A DNA stretch of 64,000 nt from Terriglobales bacterium (GTDB taxonomy: Bacteria > Acidobacteriota > Terriglobia > Terriglobales > Acidobacteriaceae): positions 186,001 through 250,000 of the forward strand of contig JAICWP010000003.1 of NCBI GenBank assembly GCA_025934735.1. Reading direction: 5' to 3'. Below are positions 7,997 through 17,458 of the stretch, piece by piece (position 1 is the stretch's first letter; each line of letters begins with the position of its first letter). Under the pieces are notes generated by a model. The model was not told the origin of the DNA, made no database searches, and saw only the letters and a program-made list of their open reading frames with translations. The position numbers and the translations under genes are program-made.

Positions 7997-10021
7997 TCAG
8001 GACGAAACTGCCGGTGTTCGGGTTTGCAGCTTGAGGACCCGATCTACCTCGGCATTGCGATCCCGGGGCAAGTCCCTCAGCTTGTTCTTGGCATAGCGCA
8101 GCAGATTCGCCACGCTCGTGTGGTACCAGCAGCATTCGGCCATGTGGTGCGAAAACCCGCAAATGACACGAAAATGGTCCGGCAAAGCGCCGGGCGAAGC
8201 CAGCAGGGCCGCGGCCATACGATGATTGCCCTCAATAATGGTGAGCGGGCTGCTTTCATCCTCCCCGATCAGCAGGATAGAACTGAAAGCGGCACTGTCC
8301 TGCCGCAGTTCGCTGCTGACCGCGTTCAGCTTGCGGCGGAAGCCCTCATCCAAATTTCCATTCCGCTCGCGGATGCTTTCCACAATTTCATTCACGTAAA
8401 AACGGCCGCGGGAAAGCTTGCGCCACTGGGCACGGGGAAAAAAGCGGATGCGCTCAATATCAGCGGGTTGCAATTCCGTTTCCCACCATTGTGTATCCTG
8501 CGGCAATTCACGCCACAGCGGACCGCGGCGGCGAAACAGTAGGGCACGCCGGAGCGCATTCTCCTCCGGGCTGCTTAGATCGGGATGCTCCACAAGGTGC
8601 TGGAATGCAACCCGGTCCTCATCAAACTCGGCGTGATGAAATTCGTTGCTTAAGAATTCGGCGATAACCTCGTCTTCGGGCAGCAGCCGCACTTTGCGCA
8701 TGGTGGCCAGCGCAGGCACTACCACAACCTCGCTGCCCAGACTCAGCCGGCTGCGCAGAAAAGCCAGGCACACGGTTAACAGCAGCAGCCCCAGCGCCAC
8801 CAACTGCACCACGACCACCTGCTGCAGGGTGGAGTGGAAGATTAAGATTCCTAGTACCACCACGCCGGCAAAGCCCAGCTGCACCCAGGCGCTGCTTGCC
8901 ATCTTGCGCGACATCTCGTAGGTGATAAACACCACGCTCAGCGAATACACGCCGGTGGCGGCGGCATAGAGCACCAGCAGCGAGGAATAGAAGGAAAGGT
9001 TCTGGTGGATGAAGCCGGCGCCGAATACGGCACGCCATACCAGGTTGGGGAACAGCCACAGGCCCAAGGTGAACCCGCCGGTAATCAGGATGACGATAAG
9101 CAGCGGCGTGAGCAGCACATCCCGGTCCCTCTCTTTTCCGGTACGAATGCCGGCGGAGATGGGAAACATGGCGCTCACCACCGACCAGGAGGACATGTAA
9201 ACCACGCGCCCGACCAGGGCCGCGGCTGCGTACAAGCCAGCGGCTTCCGCAGCAAAGAAGTGTTTGACCAGGATGATGTCTACATTGTTGATGACCACCT
9301 GGCCGACGAAGAAGATGATGGCCTGAATGCCCTCACCGAAGGAGGCGGGCAGCCCCGGTTGCGGAGGAGCCTCCAGTTCCCGGCCGGGGTGGCCGACCAG
9401 GTAAGCCGCCACTTCTGAGACTGTCACCGCGGCAATGGCGCCCTCCACACCGAAACCGAAATGGATGAGCAGAAACGCTCCGCCCAGCTTAACGATGCCC
9501 TCGATCAGGAAATTGCCTGCCAAGCGGCGGAAAGCGTAGATGCCCTGCATGCCCCCGCGGCGCACCCCTAAGGGAATGTAGAAGGCAATACCGATGGCCA
9601 GCAGGATAACCAGCGTTGGCGATCTAAGGTTGAGGTAAGCGGCTACCGGTTCGCTGGCCAGAATCAGCAAGGAAGCGATTACCATGCCGAATATCCAGGC
9701 ACGCCGGCGCAGGCCCATGTATACCGCTGCTTTGCCTCCGGCGGTCTCGTTCTTGGCCACGAACTTGGCGCAAACCAGCTGGAAGGAAAGGGTGATGCAG
9801 GAGATCAGCATCAGCAGCGTATAAACCGCTGCCGTCTCGCCGAAGGCTACGGGCCCCAACAGGCGGGCCACGCCCACGTTGTAAACCAGGTTGAGCAGAC
9901 TCACCAGGCCGGAGCCGATGAGCAGGGTTAGGCTGCCGCTCACGATGCGGCCCTGCGTGCCTTGCGAGCGCTGCTGAATGGCGTTGCGCACTCGTTCGGC
10001 TATAGAGGTAAGTCGGGGCAT
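7997..10021 (-). CDS. Wzx/MATE-like polysaccharide flippase fused to a ParB/sulfiredoxin-like C-terminal domain
   Basis: Residues about 20-440 form 12 or more hydrophobic helices with the polysaccharide-exporter pattern (LLNLVYNVGVARLLGPVAFG, an LGPxxFG motif). They are followed by a soluble domain of about 230 residues not found in ordinary flippases. Near residue 597 this domain carries IIEGNHRMAAALL, resembling the E-G-N-H-R motif of the ParB/sulfiredoxin fold, a nucleotide-binding fold. The ATG chosen begins MPRLTSIAERV; a TTG at 10048 would add nine residues. The gene lies just downstream of the giant TPR outer-membrane gene. Lipid-linked polysaccharide flipping is the likely role; the soluble domain is a possible regulatory or enzymatic add-on (inference). 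Confidence 0.75.
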   Translation of the reverse strand: MPRLTSIAERVRNAIQQRSQGTQGRIVSGSLTLLIGSGLVSLLNLVYNVGVARLLGPVAFGETAAVYTLLMLISCITLSFQLVCAKFVAKNETAGGKAAVYMGLRRRAWIFGMVIASLLILASEPVAAYLNLRSPTLVILLAIGIAFYIPLGVRRGGMQGIYAFRRLAGNFLIEGIVKLGGAFLLIHFGFGVEGAIAAVTVSEVAAYLVGHPGRELEAPPQPGLPASFGEGIQAIIFFVGQVVINNVDIILVKHFFAAEAAGLYAAAALVGRVVYMSSWSVVSAMFPISAGIRTGKERDRDVLLTPLLIVILITGGFTLGLWLFPNLVWRAVFGAGFIHQNLSFYSSLLVLYAAATGVYSLSVVFITYEMSRKMASSAWVQLGFAGVVVLGILIFHSTLQQVVVVQLVALGLLLLTVCLAFLRSRLSLGSEVVVVPALATMRKVRLLPEDEVIAEFLSNEFHHAEFDEDRVAFQHLVEHPDLSSPEENALRRALLFRRRGPLWRELPQDTQWWETELQPADIERIRFFPRAQWRKLSRGRFYVNEIVESIRERNGNLDEGFRRKLNAVSSELRQDSAAFSSILLIGEDESSPLTIIEGNHRMAAALLASPGALPDHFRVICGFSHHMAECCWYHTSVANLLRYAKNKLRDLPRDRNAEVDRVLKLQTRTPAVSS

Positions 10022-10048
10022 GATTACTGGCAGCTCTCTTTGTCGCAA

Positions 10049-13000
10049 CTAGAACAACGATATCTGCACCACCGGAACGATGGTGCCTCCGTGCGAAAAG
10101 TTGTAGAACTCCTGCTGCTGTACCCCGAACGAAATGCGGAAGGGATACGAGACCGGCACATCGCCGGACCCGGAGTTAAGCATTTGCCGCACGGGCTTGA
10201 CGTATGAGACGAGGAATCGGCTCTCTACGTTGTCATAGAAATGCATGCCCTGGCCGCGTGAGTAGGCGAACTCGCCTTCCGCCGACCAGTGAGTGGTCGG
10301 CCGGTAATCGAAACGGAACCCCGGACGCATCGCCTGGGCCAGAGCATACTGGCCGCCCTGGACGCGCCAGGCACGCAAGTAGTCGCCCAGAACTCCGAAA
10401 GTCAGCTTTTCTCCGAATTTATGCTGCACTCCAAAGCGGGTACCGGTTTCATAAAATTCGACCAGGCGGGGGTGAAACAGCAGATCATCGCCTGAGTACT
10501 CGGTAAACAGCGAGGTGCGGCCCCAGGGCCGGCCGACGGTGAACCCCACGGTGCCTCTTACTTCGCGCGAGTGCAGGGGAACTTCGGTGAATGGGCCCGC
10601 CTCACGGGTGAAGCTGGCGCGCACGGAGATCCAGTTAAAGAACGACGAAGTGGACATGTACACGAACTGACGGAATAGGTTCTGATTCATCGTCAGGGGC
10701 GCTTCAGTGTCGCGGCGCACCGTGAACTGCAGGCCCGGGTTGAACGCAATGGTGTTCGAGCCCAAGCGCAGCACCGGGTTGATACCCGTATTGAATGTGG
10801 TATCGAAGGTGTTGCGGTGCTGGATTACCAGCTCGCTGGGAAACGAGAGGGTGCCGTAGTCGTTGCGCTCTTCGGTGAAGCCAGTAATCGTCGGCAATCC
10901 GCCGATGTGCAGCTTGTAACCGGCGTCAACCTTGCTTTCAATCGAGTGGCGCGGGGCAGGCAGCAGTGCCGGATTGCGAACACCCAGCAACTTGGCATCA
11001 AGCTGGTAGATGTTGATGTCCTCAAAAATGGGCTGCAGCGACGCGTGGGGCAGCACGTTCACGTATTCAGTAATGGGACGCCCCACCTGGCCAGCAACAT
11101 CGAGTTCGGAACGCTCGGCATTGTCGTCATCCAGGGCCAGGCTGTTGGCCGTCGCGAAAGCCGTCAGGGCATTCGGCAGGTTCTGCTGCTGGCGGTACAC
11201 GTTGGCCTGCGCCATCATGTAATCGAAGTTGTGGTCGTAATCGGAGGAATTGCCCAAGCTGGCCAGTTCCGCCTGGGCGCTCTGGCTGTGCCCTTCGGCC
11301 AAGTCTGCATTGGCCATGCCGATGGCGATAACGGTGGCGTCGGCGCCGGCCAGCTTGGCGCGCTGTAGATATTGCCGGGCCAGGTCATAGTCGTGGGATT
11401 GCAGGAAGATGTTGGCCGCCTGCACCAGGTCATCGGAAGTAATGGGTTCCGCTTCGCCGATGCGAGCTTCGGCGAAGCCCAGGCTGACCTGCTGGCGGGC
11501 GTCGTCGTAATGGCCATCTGTGGCGAATACGCGTGCGATAGCCAGGCGGGCTTCCACTCTTTGCGCGTCCGGAGCGGTCAGGGCCCGCGAGAAGCGCTCC
11601 ATGGCGGCATTGCGATCGCCCAAAGTCAAGAGCGCGTCGCCGGTGGCCAGCAGCACGCCGGTTTGGTCGGAGCCGGCGCGCTCAGCTGCTTCAATGTAGC
11701 GGAAGGTTTGCTGCCGTTGATGCAGGCGGGCATAATTGTGGGCCAGTTCCGCGTAAATGAACGGATCTTGCGGCGAAAGCGTCAGCGCCTGGTTCAGCGC
11801 ATCAATCGCCTGGCTGTAGCGACGCATGTGGTAAAGCGTGTCCGCCAGGGACAAGTGGAGTTGCAGGTCATCGGGCGCATACTTCAGCGCAGCCTGGTAC
11901 TCCTTAGCCGCATCCGGCAAGAGTAGTTGTTCGCGGTAGACGCCGGCCATGGCCAGATGCGTAGCCTTGGATTCGCCGATGTAGCGCTGCGCCAGCTGCG
12001 TTTCTTTCAGCGCCACCTTGGGATGGTGCAGCTGCAGATTGGCGAAAGCCAGACCAAGGTGGGCCTCGCCGTAATCCGGCTTGAGCCGAATAGCTCTCTG
12101 GAAGTCGGCGGCGGCCTGGCGAGCATTCTGCGAATCGTTGAGCACGTAGCCGCGATTCACCAGGCCGGTGGCCATGTTCGGGTCCAACTCCAGGGCGTGG
12201 GTGAAGTCGTTTACCGCTTCGGTGAGCATCTGCGAATGCGTATGCACGTAGCCGGCAATCAGCCACAGGTCTTTTTCTTTGGGTAGGATGGGCTGGTAAC
12301 TCTCAACCAGGCGCAGGGCATTGTCATACTGCCCCATGTAAAGCAGGTCGTAGGCCAGGTATATGGGAGCTTCGCGGTCGCGCGGTAGTTTCTGGATTAC
12401 CTGCCAGCCCAGCTTGGCGGATTCGGCGTAATTGCCCGTCCAGGTCAAGTAACGCTCGTGTTCGCGCATGACCTCGGGGTTCTGGTTCATGTTGCCCTTG
12501 GCGCGGTCCAGCCACGTCTTGGCCAGCGGCAGCTTGTGCGATTCCAGCGAGGCATTTGCCCCGCCCGCCACGATTAGGGGGCTGGTCGCGTTGAGCGTGT
12601 ACGCCTTCTCGTACTCTTCCAGCGCCCGCGGATACTGGTTCAGCGCTGTGAACAGATCGCCCAGCCCGAGATAGGGCTCGTACGATTTGGGGTAGTACTT
12701 GGCGGCGCGAAGCAGGTAACCTTCGGCTCCTTTGGGATCGCCCAAATCCCGCAGCAGGTAGCCCAGGGAAATCAGCGCATAGCGGTTGCTCGGGTCGTTT
12801 TGCAGGGTACGCAGGTACATTTGCCGCGAATCCTGTTTGCGGTCCATCTTCCAGAGCAAACTGGCGTATTGCAGGCTGATATTGCTGTTCTTGGGGTCGA
12901 GCGAGAGCGCCTCGCTCATGTCTTTATCGGCAGCCTGCAGCTTTCCGGTGTCGGTTTCAATGGCGGCGCGCAAGCGAAGAAATTCCGGCCGTTGCGGGCC

Positions 13001-14230
13001 CTGCATGTTGATCTGGCTGATCTGACCGGCGGCGAGTTGCGCCTGCTGTTCGGCGGCGGCTTCATTGTTGTCGTCGCGGTAAAGCTGCGCCAGGGTCATA
13101 CGCAGCTCGATGGGATATAGAATCCCTTCCTGAGGCGATTGCGGAACGTTGCGGATTGCCTGGTCATACTGCCGGATGGCCTCTTCGGTCTGCCCCTGCA
13201 GCCGGGCAATCTCGCCGCGCAGCCCAAAAATGCGGTAGTGATTAGGATCAATGCCGGCGGCCCGGTTTAGAAACTGCTGCGCCTGCGAGAGCTGGTTGTC
13301 GTTGACCAGCGCCTGCGCCGCGCTGATCTGCAGGTTCAGCTGCTGCGGCTGAGCATTGGCCGCTTCCGCGTAGGTGCGCGCCGCGTTATCGATCTGCCCC
13401 GCCAGTTGGTAGGTATAGCCAAGTTCGGCCAGAAACCCGGGAGTGCGCTGGCGCACCTGCAACAGCGCGGCAATCGCATTCTTATAGTCACGGCTGTCCC
13501 GGTAGAACCCGGCAACCGAGCGCAGCACATCAGGGTCATGGGGGGCACGGTCCTTGGCCCGCTGCAGCATCTGCTGGGCTTTGGCCGGCTGCTTCAAGCG
13601 CATGTAAGCCTTGGCCAGAAGCAGGTCGCCGCGGGCGCTGGGTTGCAGGGCATCGCCGCGCTGCAGCATGGGCAGGGCCTTCTGGGCATCGCCGGAATCC
13701 AGAAATAGCTCGCCGGCCAACAGCAAGTCATTAGCGCTTCGGGGGTTGGCGGCAATCACCCGCTGCAGAAGTTGCTGCGCTTCCGCCGTCTTGCCCATGC
13801 GCACATAAGTTTGGGCCAGGCCCGACAGCCCTTCAATGGACGAAGGCCGCAGTTGCAGCCCGTGATTGTAGGCGTCCACGGAGGCGGCATTGCGGCCGGC
13901 CATGCGCGCGGTATAGCCGTAAGCGAACCACAAATCGGCATTCTGCGGGGCGGCATTGGCGGCCCGCTGGGCGAAATCGACGGCCTGCGCGTAGTTGCCG
14001 CGGCGCATCGCATCCTGTGCCGCGCGGGCGACCCGCGCCACTTGGATGCTCGCTCCCCAGCCAATTCCCTGTGAGGACGAATGTGCCCCGGGCGCCGCTC
14101 GCTTCTGCCCCTTCTTATGGGGAGCGGCGGGCGAGGGCTGCGACTGCCCATTGATGTCAAACGTCTGCGCCGCGAGGTGGGTGCCCGAAAAAAACAGGGC
14201 CCACCCCAGGATGGCAATCTGAACTTTCAC
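10049..14230 (-). CDS. Giant TPR-repeat outer-membrane beta-barrel protein, polysaccharide export (BcsC/PgaA-like architecture)
   Basis: The 1393-residue protein has a GTG start and a signal peptide ending near residue 21 (THLAAQ). A very long superhelix of TPR units runs from about residue 60 to 1050; recurring patterns such as A..LGY...G....A...Y..A are visible throughout. The last 300 residues are beta-strand rich with alternating aromatic residues and end in VVQISLF, an outer-membrane barrel signature with terminal Phe. This is the layout of BcsC, PgaA and AlgK/AlgE-type exporters, where periplasmic TPRs guide polysaccharide to a porin. It is probably the first gene of the leftward cluster. 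Substrate unknown. Confidence 0.8.
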   Translation of the reverse strand: MKVQIAILGWALFFSGTHLAAQTFDINGQSQPSPAAPHKKGQKRAAPGAHSSSQGIGWGASIQVARVARAAQDAMRRGNYAQAVDFAQRAANAAPQNADLWFAYGYTARMAGRNAASVDAYNHGLQLRPSSIEGLSGLAQTYVRMGKTAEAQQLLQRVIAANPRSANDLLLAGELFLDSGDAQKALPMLQRGDALQPSARGDLLLAKAYMRLKQPAKAQQMLQRAKDRAPHDPDVLRSVAGFYRDSRDYKNAIAALLQVRQRTPGFLAELGYTYQLAGQIDNAARTYAEAANAQPQQLNLQISAAQALVNDNQLSQAQQFLNRAAGIDPNHYRIFGLRGEIARLQGQTEEAIRQYDQAIRNVPQSPQEGILYPIELRMTLAQLYRDDNNEAAAEQQAQLAAGQISQINMQGPQRPEFLRLRAAIETDTGKLQAADKDMSEALSLDPKNSNISLQYASLLWKMDRKQDSRQMYLRTLQNDPSNRYALISLGYLLRDLGDPKGAEGYLLRAAKYYPKSYEPYLGLGDLFTALNQYPRALEEYEKAYTLNATSPLIVAGGANASLESHKLPLAKTWLDRAKGNMNQNPEVMREHERYLTWTGNYAESAKLGWQVIQKLPRDREAPIYLAYDLLYMGQYDNALRLVESYQPILPKEKDLWLIAGYVHTHSQMLTEAVNDFTHALELDPNMATGLVNRGYVLNDSQNARQAAADFQRAIRLKPDYGEAHLGLAFANLQLHHPKVALKETQLAQRYIGESKATHLAMAGVYREQLLLPDAAKEYQAALKYAPDDLQLHLSLADTLYHMRRYSQAIDALNQALTLSPQDPFIYAELAHNYARLHQRQQTFRYIEAAERAGSDQTGVLLATGDALLTLGDRNAAMERFSRALTAPDAQRVEARLAIARVFATDGHYDDARQQVSLGFAEARIGEAEPITSDDLVQAANIFLQSHDYDLARQYLQRAKLAGADATVIAIGMANADLAEGHSQSAQAELASLGNSSDYDHNFDYMMAQANVYRQQQNLPNALTAFATANSLALDDDNAERSELDVAGQVGRPITEYVNVLPHASLQPIFEDINIYQLDAKLLGVRNPALLPAPRHSIESKVDAGYKLHIGGLPTITGFTEERNDYGTLSFPSELVIQHRNTFDTTFNTGINPVLRLGSNTIAFNPGLQFTVRRDTEAPLTMNQNLFRQFVYMSTSSFFNWISVRASFTREAGPFTEVPLHSREVRGTVGFTVGRPWGRTSLFTEYSGDDLLFHPRLVEFYETGTRFGVQHKFGEKLTFGVLGDYLRAWRVQGGQYALAQAMRPGFRFDYRPTTHWSAEGEFAYSRGQGMHFYDNVESRFLVSYVKPVRQMLNSGSGDVPVSYPFRISFGVQQQEFYNFSHGGTIVPVVQISLF

Positions 14231-14530
14231 ACCGTCACCAGGACCGAAAGAGATTCCTACACCAAAGTGGCAGGCAAGCAGGTTTCCAACTGCTCTGATG
14301 CGATTCGTGGCAAAAAAGACGGTTCTGACACTCTGCAGCAGCAGGAATTCTCAATTGCGGCACAGCAGTTCACAGGGTTGGAATGCAGGTCCTCTGCCGG
14401 AGTTGCCGGCCCGAGACTCGCCACCCGGAATTGGTCGCGAAAGATTTATCTCTAAAGCAGGTGCAACTCCGGTCAACCAAATGCCCCCTTTTCGGAATCC
14501 TACCTGCTGCTCAGGTTTCGGAGGCACGTC
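14231..14530. other. Divergent regulatory region of the polysaccharide locus
   Basis: These 300 bases separate the divergently transcribed TPR/barrel gene and the GT-C-like gene, so promoters for both arms should lie here. I could not identify a confident -35/-10 pair. The only clear signal is GGAGG at about 14520-14524 ahead of the TTG start of the rightward gene. Confidence 0.5.
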
Positions 14531-16306
14531 TTGGCTACAACACTCGGACTTACCACGGAAGCTCCGCGCTTCTACAAGGAGCCCCAACGCCGGGGCGCTC
14601 CCCTATATGCCATCGTTTTGCTGGCCCTGGCGATCCATGGTCCGCTGCTGTTCATGCAAGTGCAGGTCAATTCTTTCGATACCAATTTCCACATCTTTTT
14701 TGCCTCGCACTACGCCCAGCACTGGTGGAACCCTTGGAATTTAAAGTGGTTTGCTGGTTTTTCCCAGACCACGTATCCACCCCTGGAGCACCAGTGGATG
14801 GCGCTGATTTCGCACCTCATCGGCCTCAATATGGCCTATGCCGTGGTGCAGTTGCTGGGCGTGGTTCTGCTGGTAGTGGGCATTTACCGCTTTGCGCGGC
14901 TGTTTGTGGATGACCGCTCCGCCAGCTTCGCCGCCATTGGCTGCATTTTCCTGGGAGCGCTGGCCTTCCTGCTCTACGAAGCCGGACAGCTCTCCACTAC
15001 AGTTTCGGCGGCGCTGATGTTCAACGCCTTGCCCTATTTTTACGAATGGTGCCGCCATGCCCGAGGAAAGGCCCTGTTCAAAGGCTGGATGATCGCCCTG
15101 GCGGGCGCCGCAGTGCACCACGTTACCCTTATTTTCGGTGCTGTGCTGTTCGCCATTCCCGTCGTATGGCTGGCGGTTCTGGACCGCAACGATGAGCCGG
15201 AAACATCGTTGGGCGCGGTGATTGGAAGGGCTCTATTTTTTACCGGCCTGACGGCGGCCGGTACCGGGGTGGTGCTGTTGCCCTACTGGCTGGCCATTCT
15301 GCAGCATCCTATCAAGCAGATTCCCATTCCCCACGCCAGCCGCTCCAACCTGCTGCTGAACGGGATCAACGGTTTCAACTACTTCATTGTGCCCTACGGC
15401 ACCATGCTGCTGGCTTTTCCCTACATCTTCATTCGCGGCTCACAACGGCGGCGGTTGCGCCCGCTCCTGGTCGGATTCTGGGTTACTTTCATTTTTGGCT
15501 TGGGCGGGACCACGCCCATCCCGCAGTGGGCTCTTGGCCGCGCTTTCGACATTCTGACTTTCGAACGCTTTACCTTCTGGGCCACGCTGCTGGCCTGCCC
15601 CTTCCTCGGCCTGCTGGCTGCTGAGATGATTGATCGCTTCCGCAGAACGGGAGCGATTATCATGGGCGCCGCCGCTGTAGCCAGCATCGGCCTGGCCCTC
15701 GGCTGGCTAACCGCCAATCCCTACAAACCCGCGACCGGCTTTGATGTGAACCCCGTGGTTGAGTTCCTTAACCGCGACGGTCACTTTAACTATCGCTACC
15801 TGACCTTGGGATTCGGCAACGAGCTCTCCAAGGTGGGCACCTACACGGTAGCCTCGAGCGTGGACGGCGAATACAACTCTGCCCGCCTGCTCCCCGAGTT
15901 CACCCATTACGGCGTGGGCCAGTTGACCAGCGCCAAATATTACGGAACAGCGGGCATGGCCTCGTTGCGTGCCATGCTCGCGCACGCCAACCGCTACGGG
16001 CTGAAATATATTTTCGTGCACGATCCCTACTACGATCCGCTGCTGGAATTTGCCGGCTGGCGCAAGATCGAGACCTTTGATGGCGGCTTGATTACCGCCT
16101 GGTCGAAGGAGAGCGTGCCGCCGGCGCACGAAATTCCTTCCGACGCCGTCCCCCCGCCTTGGCAGGGACTGATGTGGGGCACCTTGCCCATGGCCACCAG
16201 CATTCTGGCCATCTTCTTCGTACTGGTTCTGCCGGAGCGTCGCCGGGCGGCCGGTACGGTGGAATTTCCGGCCACAGTTCAGCCGGCTTATCGGGAGGCC
16301 AAGTAA
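14531..16306 (+). CDS. GT-C-like polytopic membrane protein
   Basis: The 591-residue protein starts with TTG, supported by GGAGG six bases upstream. It has about 12 membrane helices and a conserved-looking first extracytoplasmic loop (VNSFDTNFHIFFASHYAQHW followed by a Trp/Pro-rich stretch) of the kind that carries the catalytic Asp in GT-C transferases using polyprenyl-phosphate sugars. The C-terminal region includes a soluble part and a final helix. It opens the rightward arm and is followed without a gap by an exported protein. A role in transferring sugar from a lipid carrier outside the inner membrane is inferred; family membership is not certain. Confidence 0.65.
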   Translation: MATTLGLTTEAPRFYKEPQRRGAPLYAIVLLALAIHGPLLFMQVQVNSFDTNFHIFFASHYAQHWWNPWNLKWFAGFSQTTYPPLEHQWMALISHLIGLNMAYAVVQLLGVVLLVVGIYRFARLFVDDRSASFAAIGCIFLGALAFLLYEAGQLSTTVSAALMFNALPYFYEWCRHARGKALFKGWMIALAGAAVHHVTLIFGAVLFAIPVVWLAVLDRNDEPETSLGAVIGRALFFTGLTAAGTGVVLLPYWLAILQHPIKQIPIPHASRSNLLLNGINGFNYFIVPYGTMLLAFPYIFIRGSQRRRLRPLLVGFWVTFIFGLGGTTPIPQWALGRAFDILTFERFTFWATLLACPFLGLLAAEMIDRFRRTGAIIMGAAAVASIGLALGWLTANPYKPATGFDVNPVVEFLNRDGHFNYRYLTLGFGNELSKVGTYTVASSVDGEYNSARLLPEFTHYGVGQLTSAKYYGTAGMASLRAMLAHANRYGLKYIFVHDPYYDPLLEFAGWRKIETFDGGLITAWSKESVPPAHEIPSDAVPPPWQGLMWGTLPMATSILAIFFVLVLPERRRAAGTVEFPATVQPAYREAK

Positions 16307-17440
16307 ATGAAGCTGGCGGTCCTGCTCGTACTTGCAACCATTGCCTTCCTAATCCTGGGCTTCGTTTTTCCCGTCCACCAGGCGAGCACGCCGGGCATCG
16401 TTTCCGGTGAAGCCTTGCCGGGGGTGGGAGGCACGGGCAACACTCCGGAGGCTGCTGTCCGCTCTCTGTTGGGTGATGTGCAGGCCCATGATTGGAGCCA
16501 GGCCTATTCCCTGCTGGCCAACGCCAACGACGTGGATAAAGAAGCGTTCATCCATGATATCAACGGCAATTACGGCAGCCTGCGCACCTTCTCCAGCTTG
16601 GAAGGTTCGGGCACCCGCGTGCTGAACCAGAGCGGCGACCAGGCTCTGGTGCGCGCCGACATGCATTGGTCCACGGCGGTGGGGCCAATTTATGAGGTGC
16701 GCGAACTTAGGGTGGTGCAGCAAGGCGGCAACTGGAAGGTCGTATGGCCGCTGGAAAAACAGGCCACCGTGCCTCCCCAGGTTGTGCCCGTCAATTACCT
16801 GCGCTGGGACGTCATCTACCGTGGCGCGCGAGACGATTGGGGAACCCAGAACGTTGATTCACCCCAGGTGCGCATCGTATCCATGAACGCGGTGCAGCAC
16901 GGGAACACGCTGGTGGTTGTCGGCGAGGTGGTGAACGAGGATACCGTGCCTGCCTTTGTTGACATGAACGCCATCCTGGTGGGCAAGAACGGGCAGGATC
17001 TGGACCAGGAAAACAGTTTCGACAAGATTCAGCACACCTTGCTGCCCAAGCAGGTTTCACCCTACCGAATTGATTTTCCTGGCTTCAATTTGAGCCAGGT
17101 GAAGAGTGTGCGCATGGACGCCAAGGCCATGCTGGTGCCGGCTTCGGCCGATCCCGTCATCGCCGTGCTTGACCAGCACGAACAGGAAAACGTGCTGGGG
17201 AACAAAGTGCTGAGCGGGAACCTGCTGAACGAAAGCGGACGGACCGTAAACATTGCCCAGGTGCTAGCCACTTATTACGACAGCAACGGAAAGGTGATCT
17301 GGGTGTCTGACGGTTACGTGGATCGGGCCCTGTTGCCGCAGACGCCCGAACCCTTCGCCGTGGAAATGCCCGATAACACGGTCGGCAAGGTGCAGAGCTA
17401 CCGCGTCACGGTCAATCACTACATTCGTCAGCAATCATAG
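16307..17440 (+). CDS. Membrane-anchored exported protein with two FxLYD-like beta domains
   Basis: The 377-residue protein begins directly after the stop of the GT-C-like gene; GGAGG lies at the end of that gene. One N-terminal membrane helix (about 3-22) is followed by an NTF2/SnoaL-like region (about 45-145: TPEAAVRSLLGDVQAHDW, WKVVWPLE). Two related beta units follow (VVGEVVNEDTVPAFVDM near 205 and LSGNLLNESGRTVNIAQVL near 305), each ending in an NG turn, as in FxLYD domains. It is probably a periplasmic component of the polysaccharide system through co-expression; no catalytic motif is visible. Confidence 0.6.
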   Translation: MKLAVLLVLATIAFLILGFVFPVHQASTPGIVSGEALPGVGGTGNTPEAAVRSLLGDVQAHDWSQAYSLLANANDVDKEAFIHDINGNYGSLRTFSSLEGSGTRVLNQSGDQALVRADMHWSTAVGPIYEVRELRVVQQGGNWKVVWPLEKQATVPPQVVPVNYLRWDVIYRGARDDWGTQNVDSPQVRIVSMNAVQHGNTLVVVGEVVNEDTVPAFVDMNAILVGKNGQDLDQENSFDKIQHTLLPKQVSPYRIDFPGFNLSQVKSVRMDAKAMLVPASADPVIAVLDQHEQENVLGNKVLSGNLLNESGRTVNIAQVLATYYDSNGKVIWVSDGYVDRALLPQTPEPFAVEMPDNTVGKVQSYRVTVNHYIRQQS

Positions 17441-17458
17441 GTACGGGGAAATAATCCT

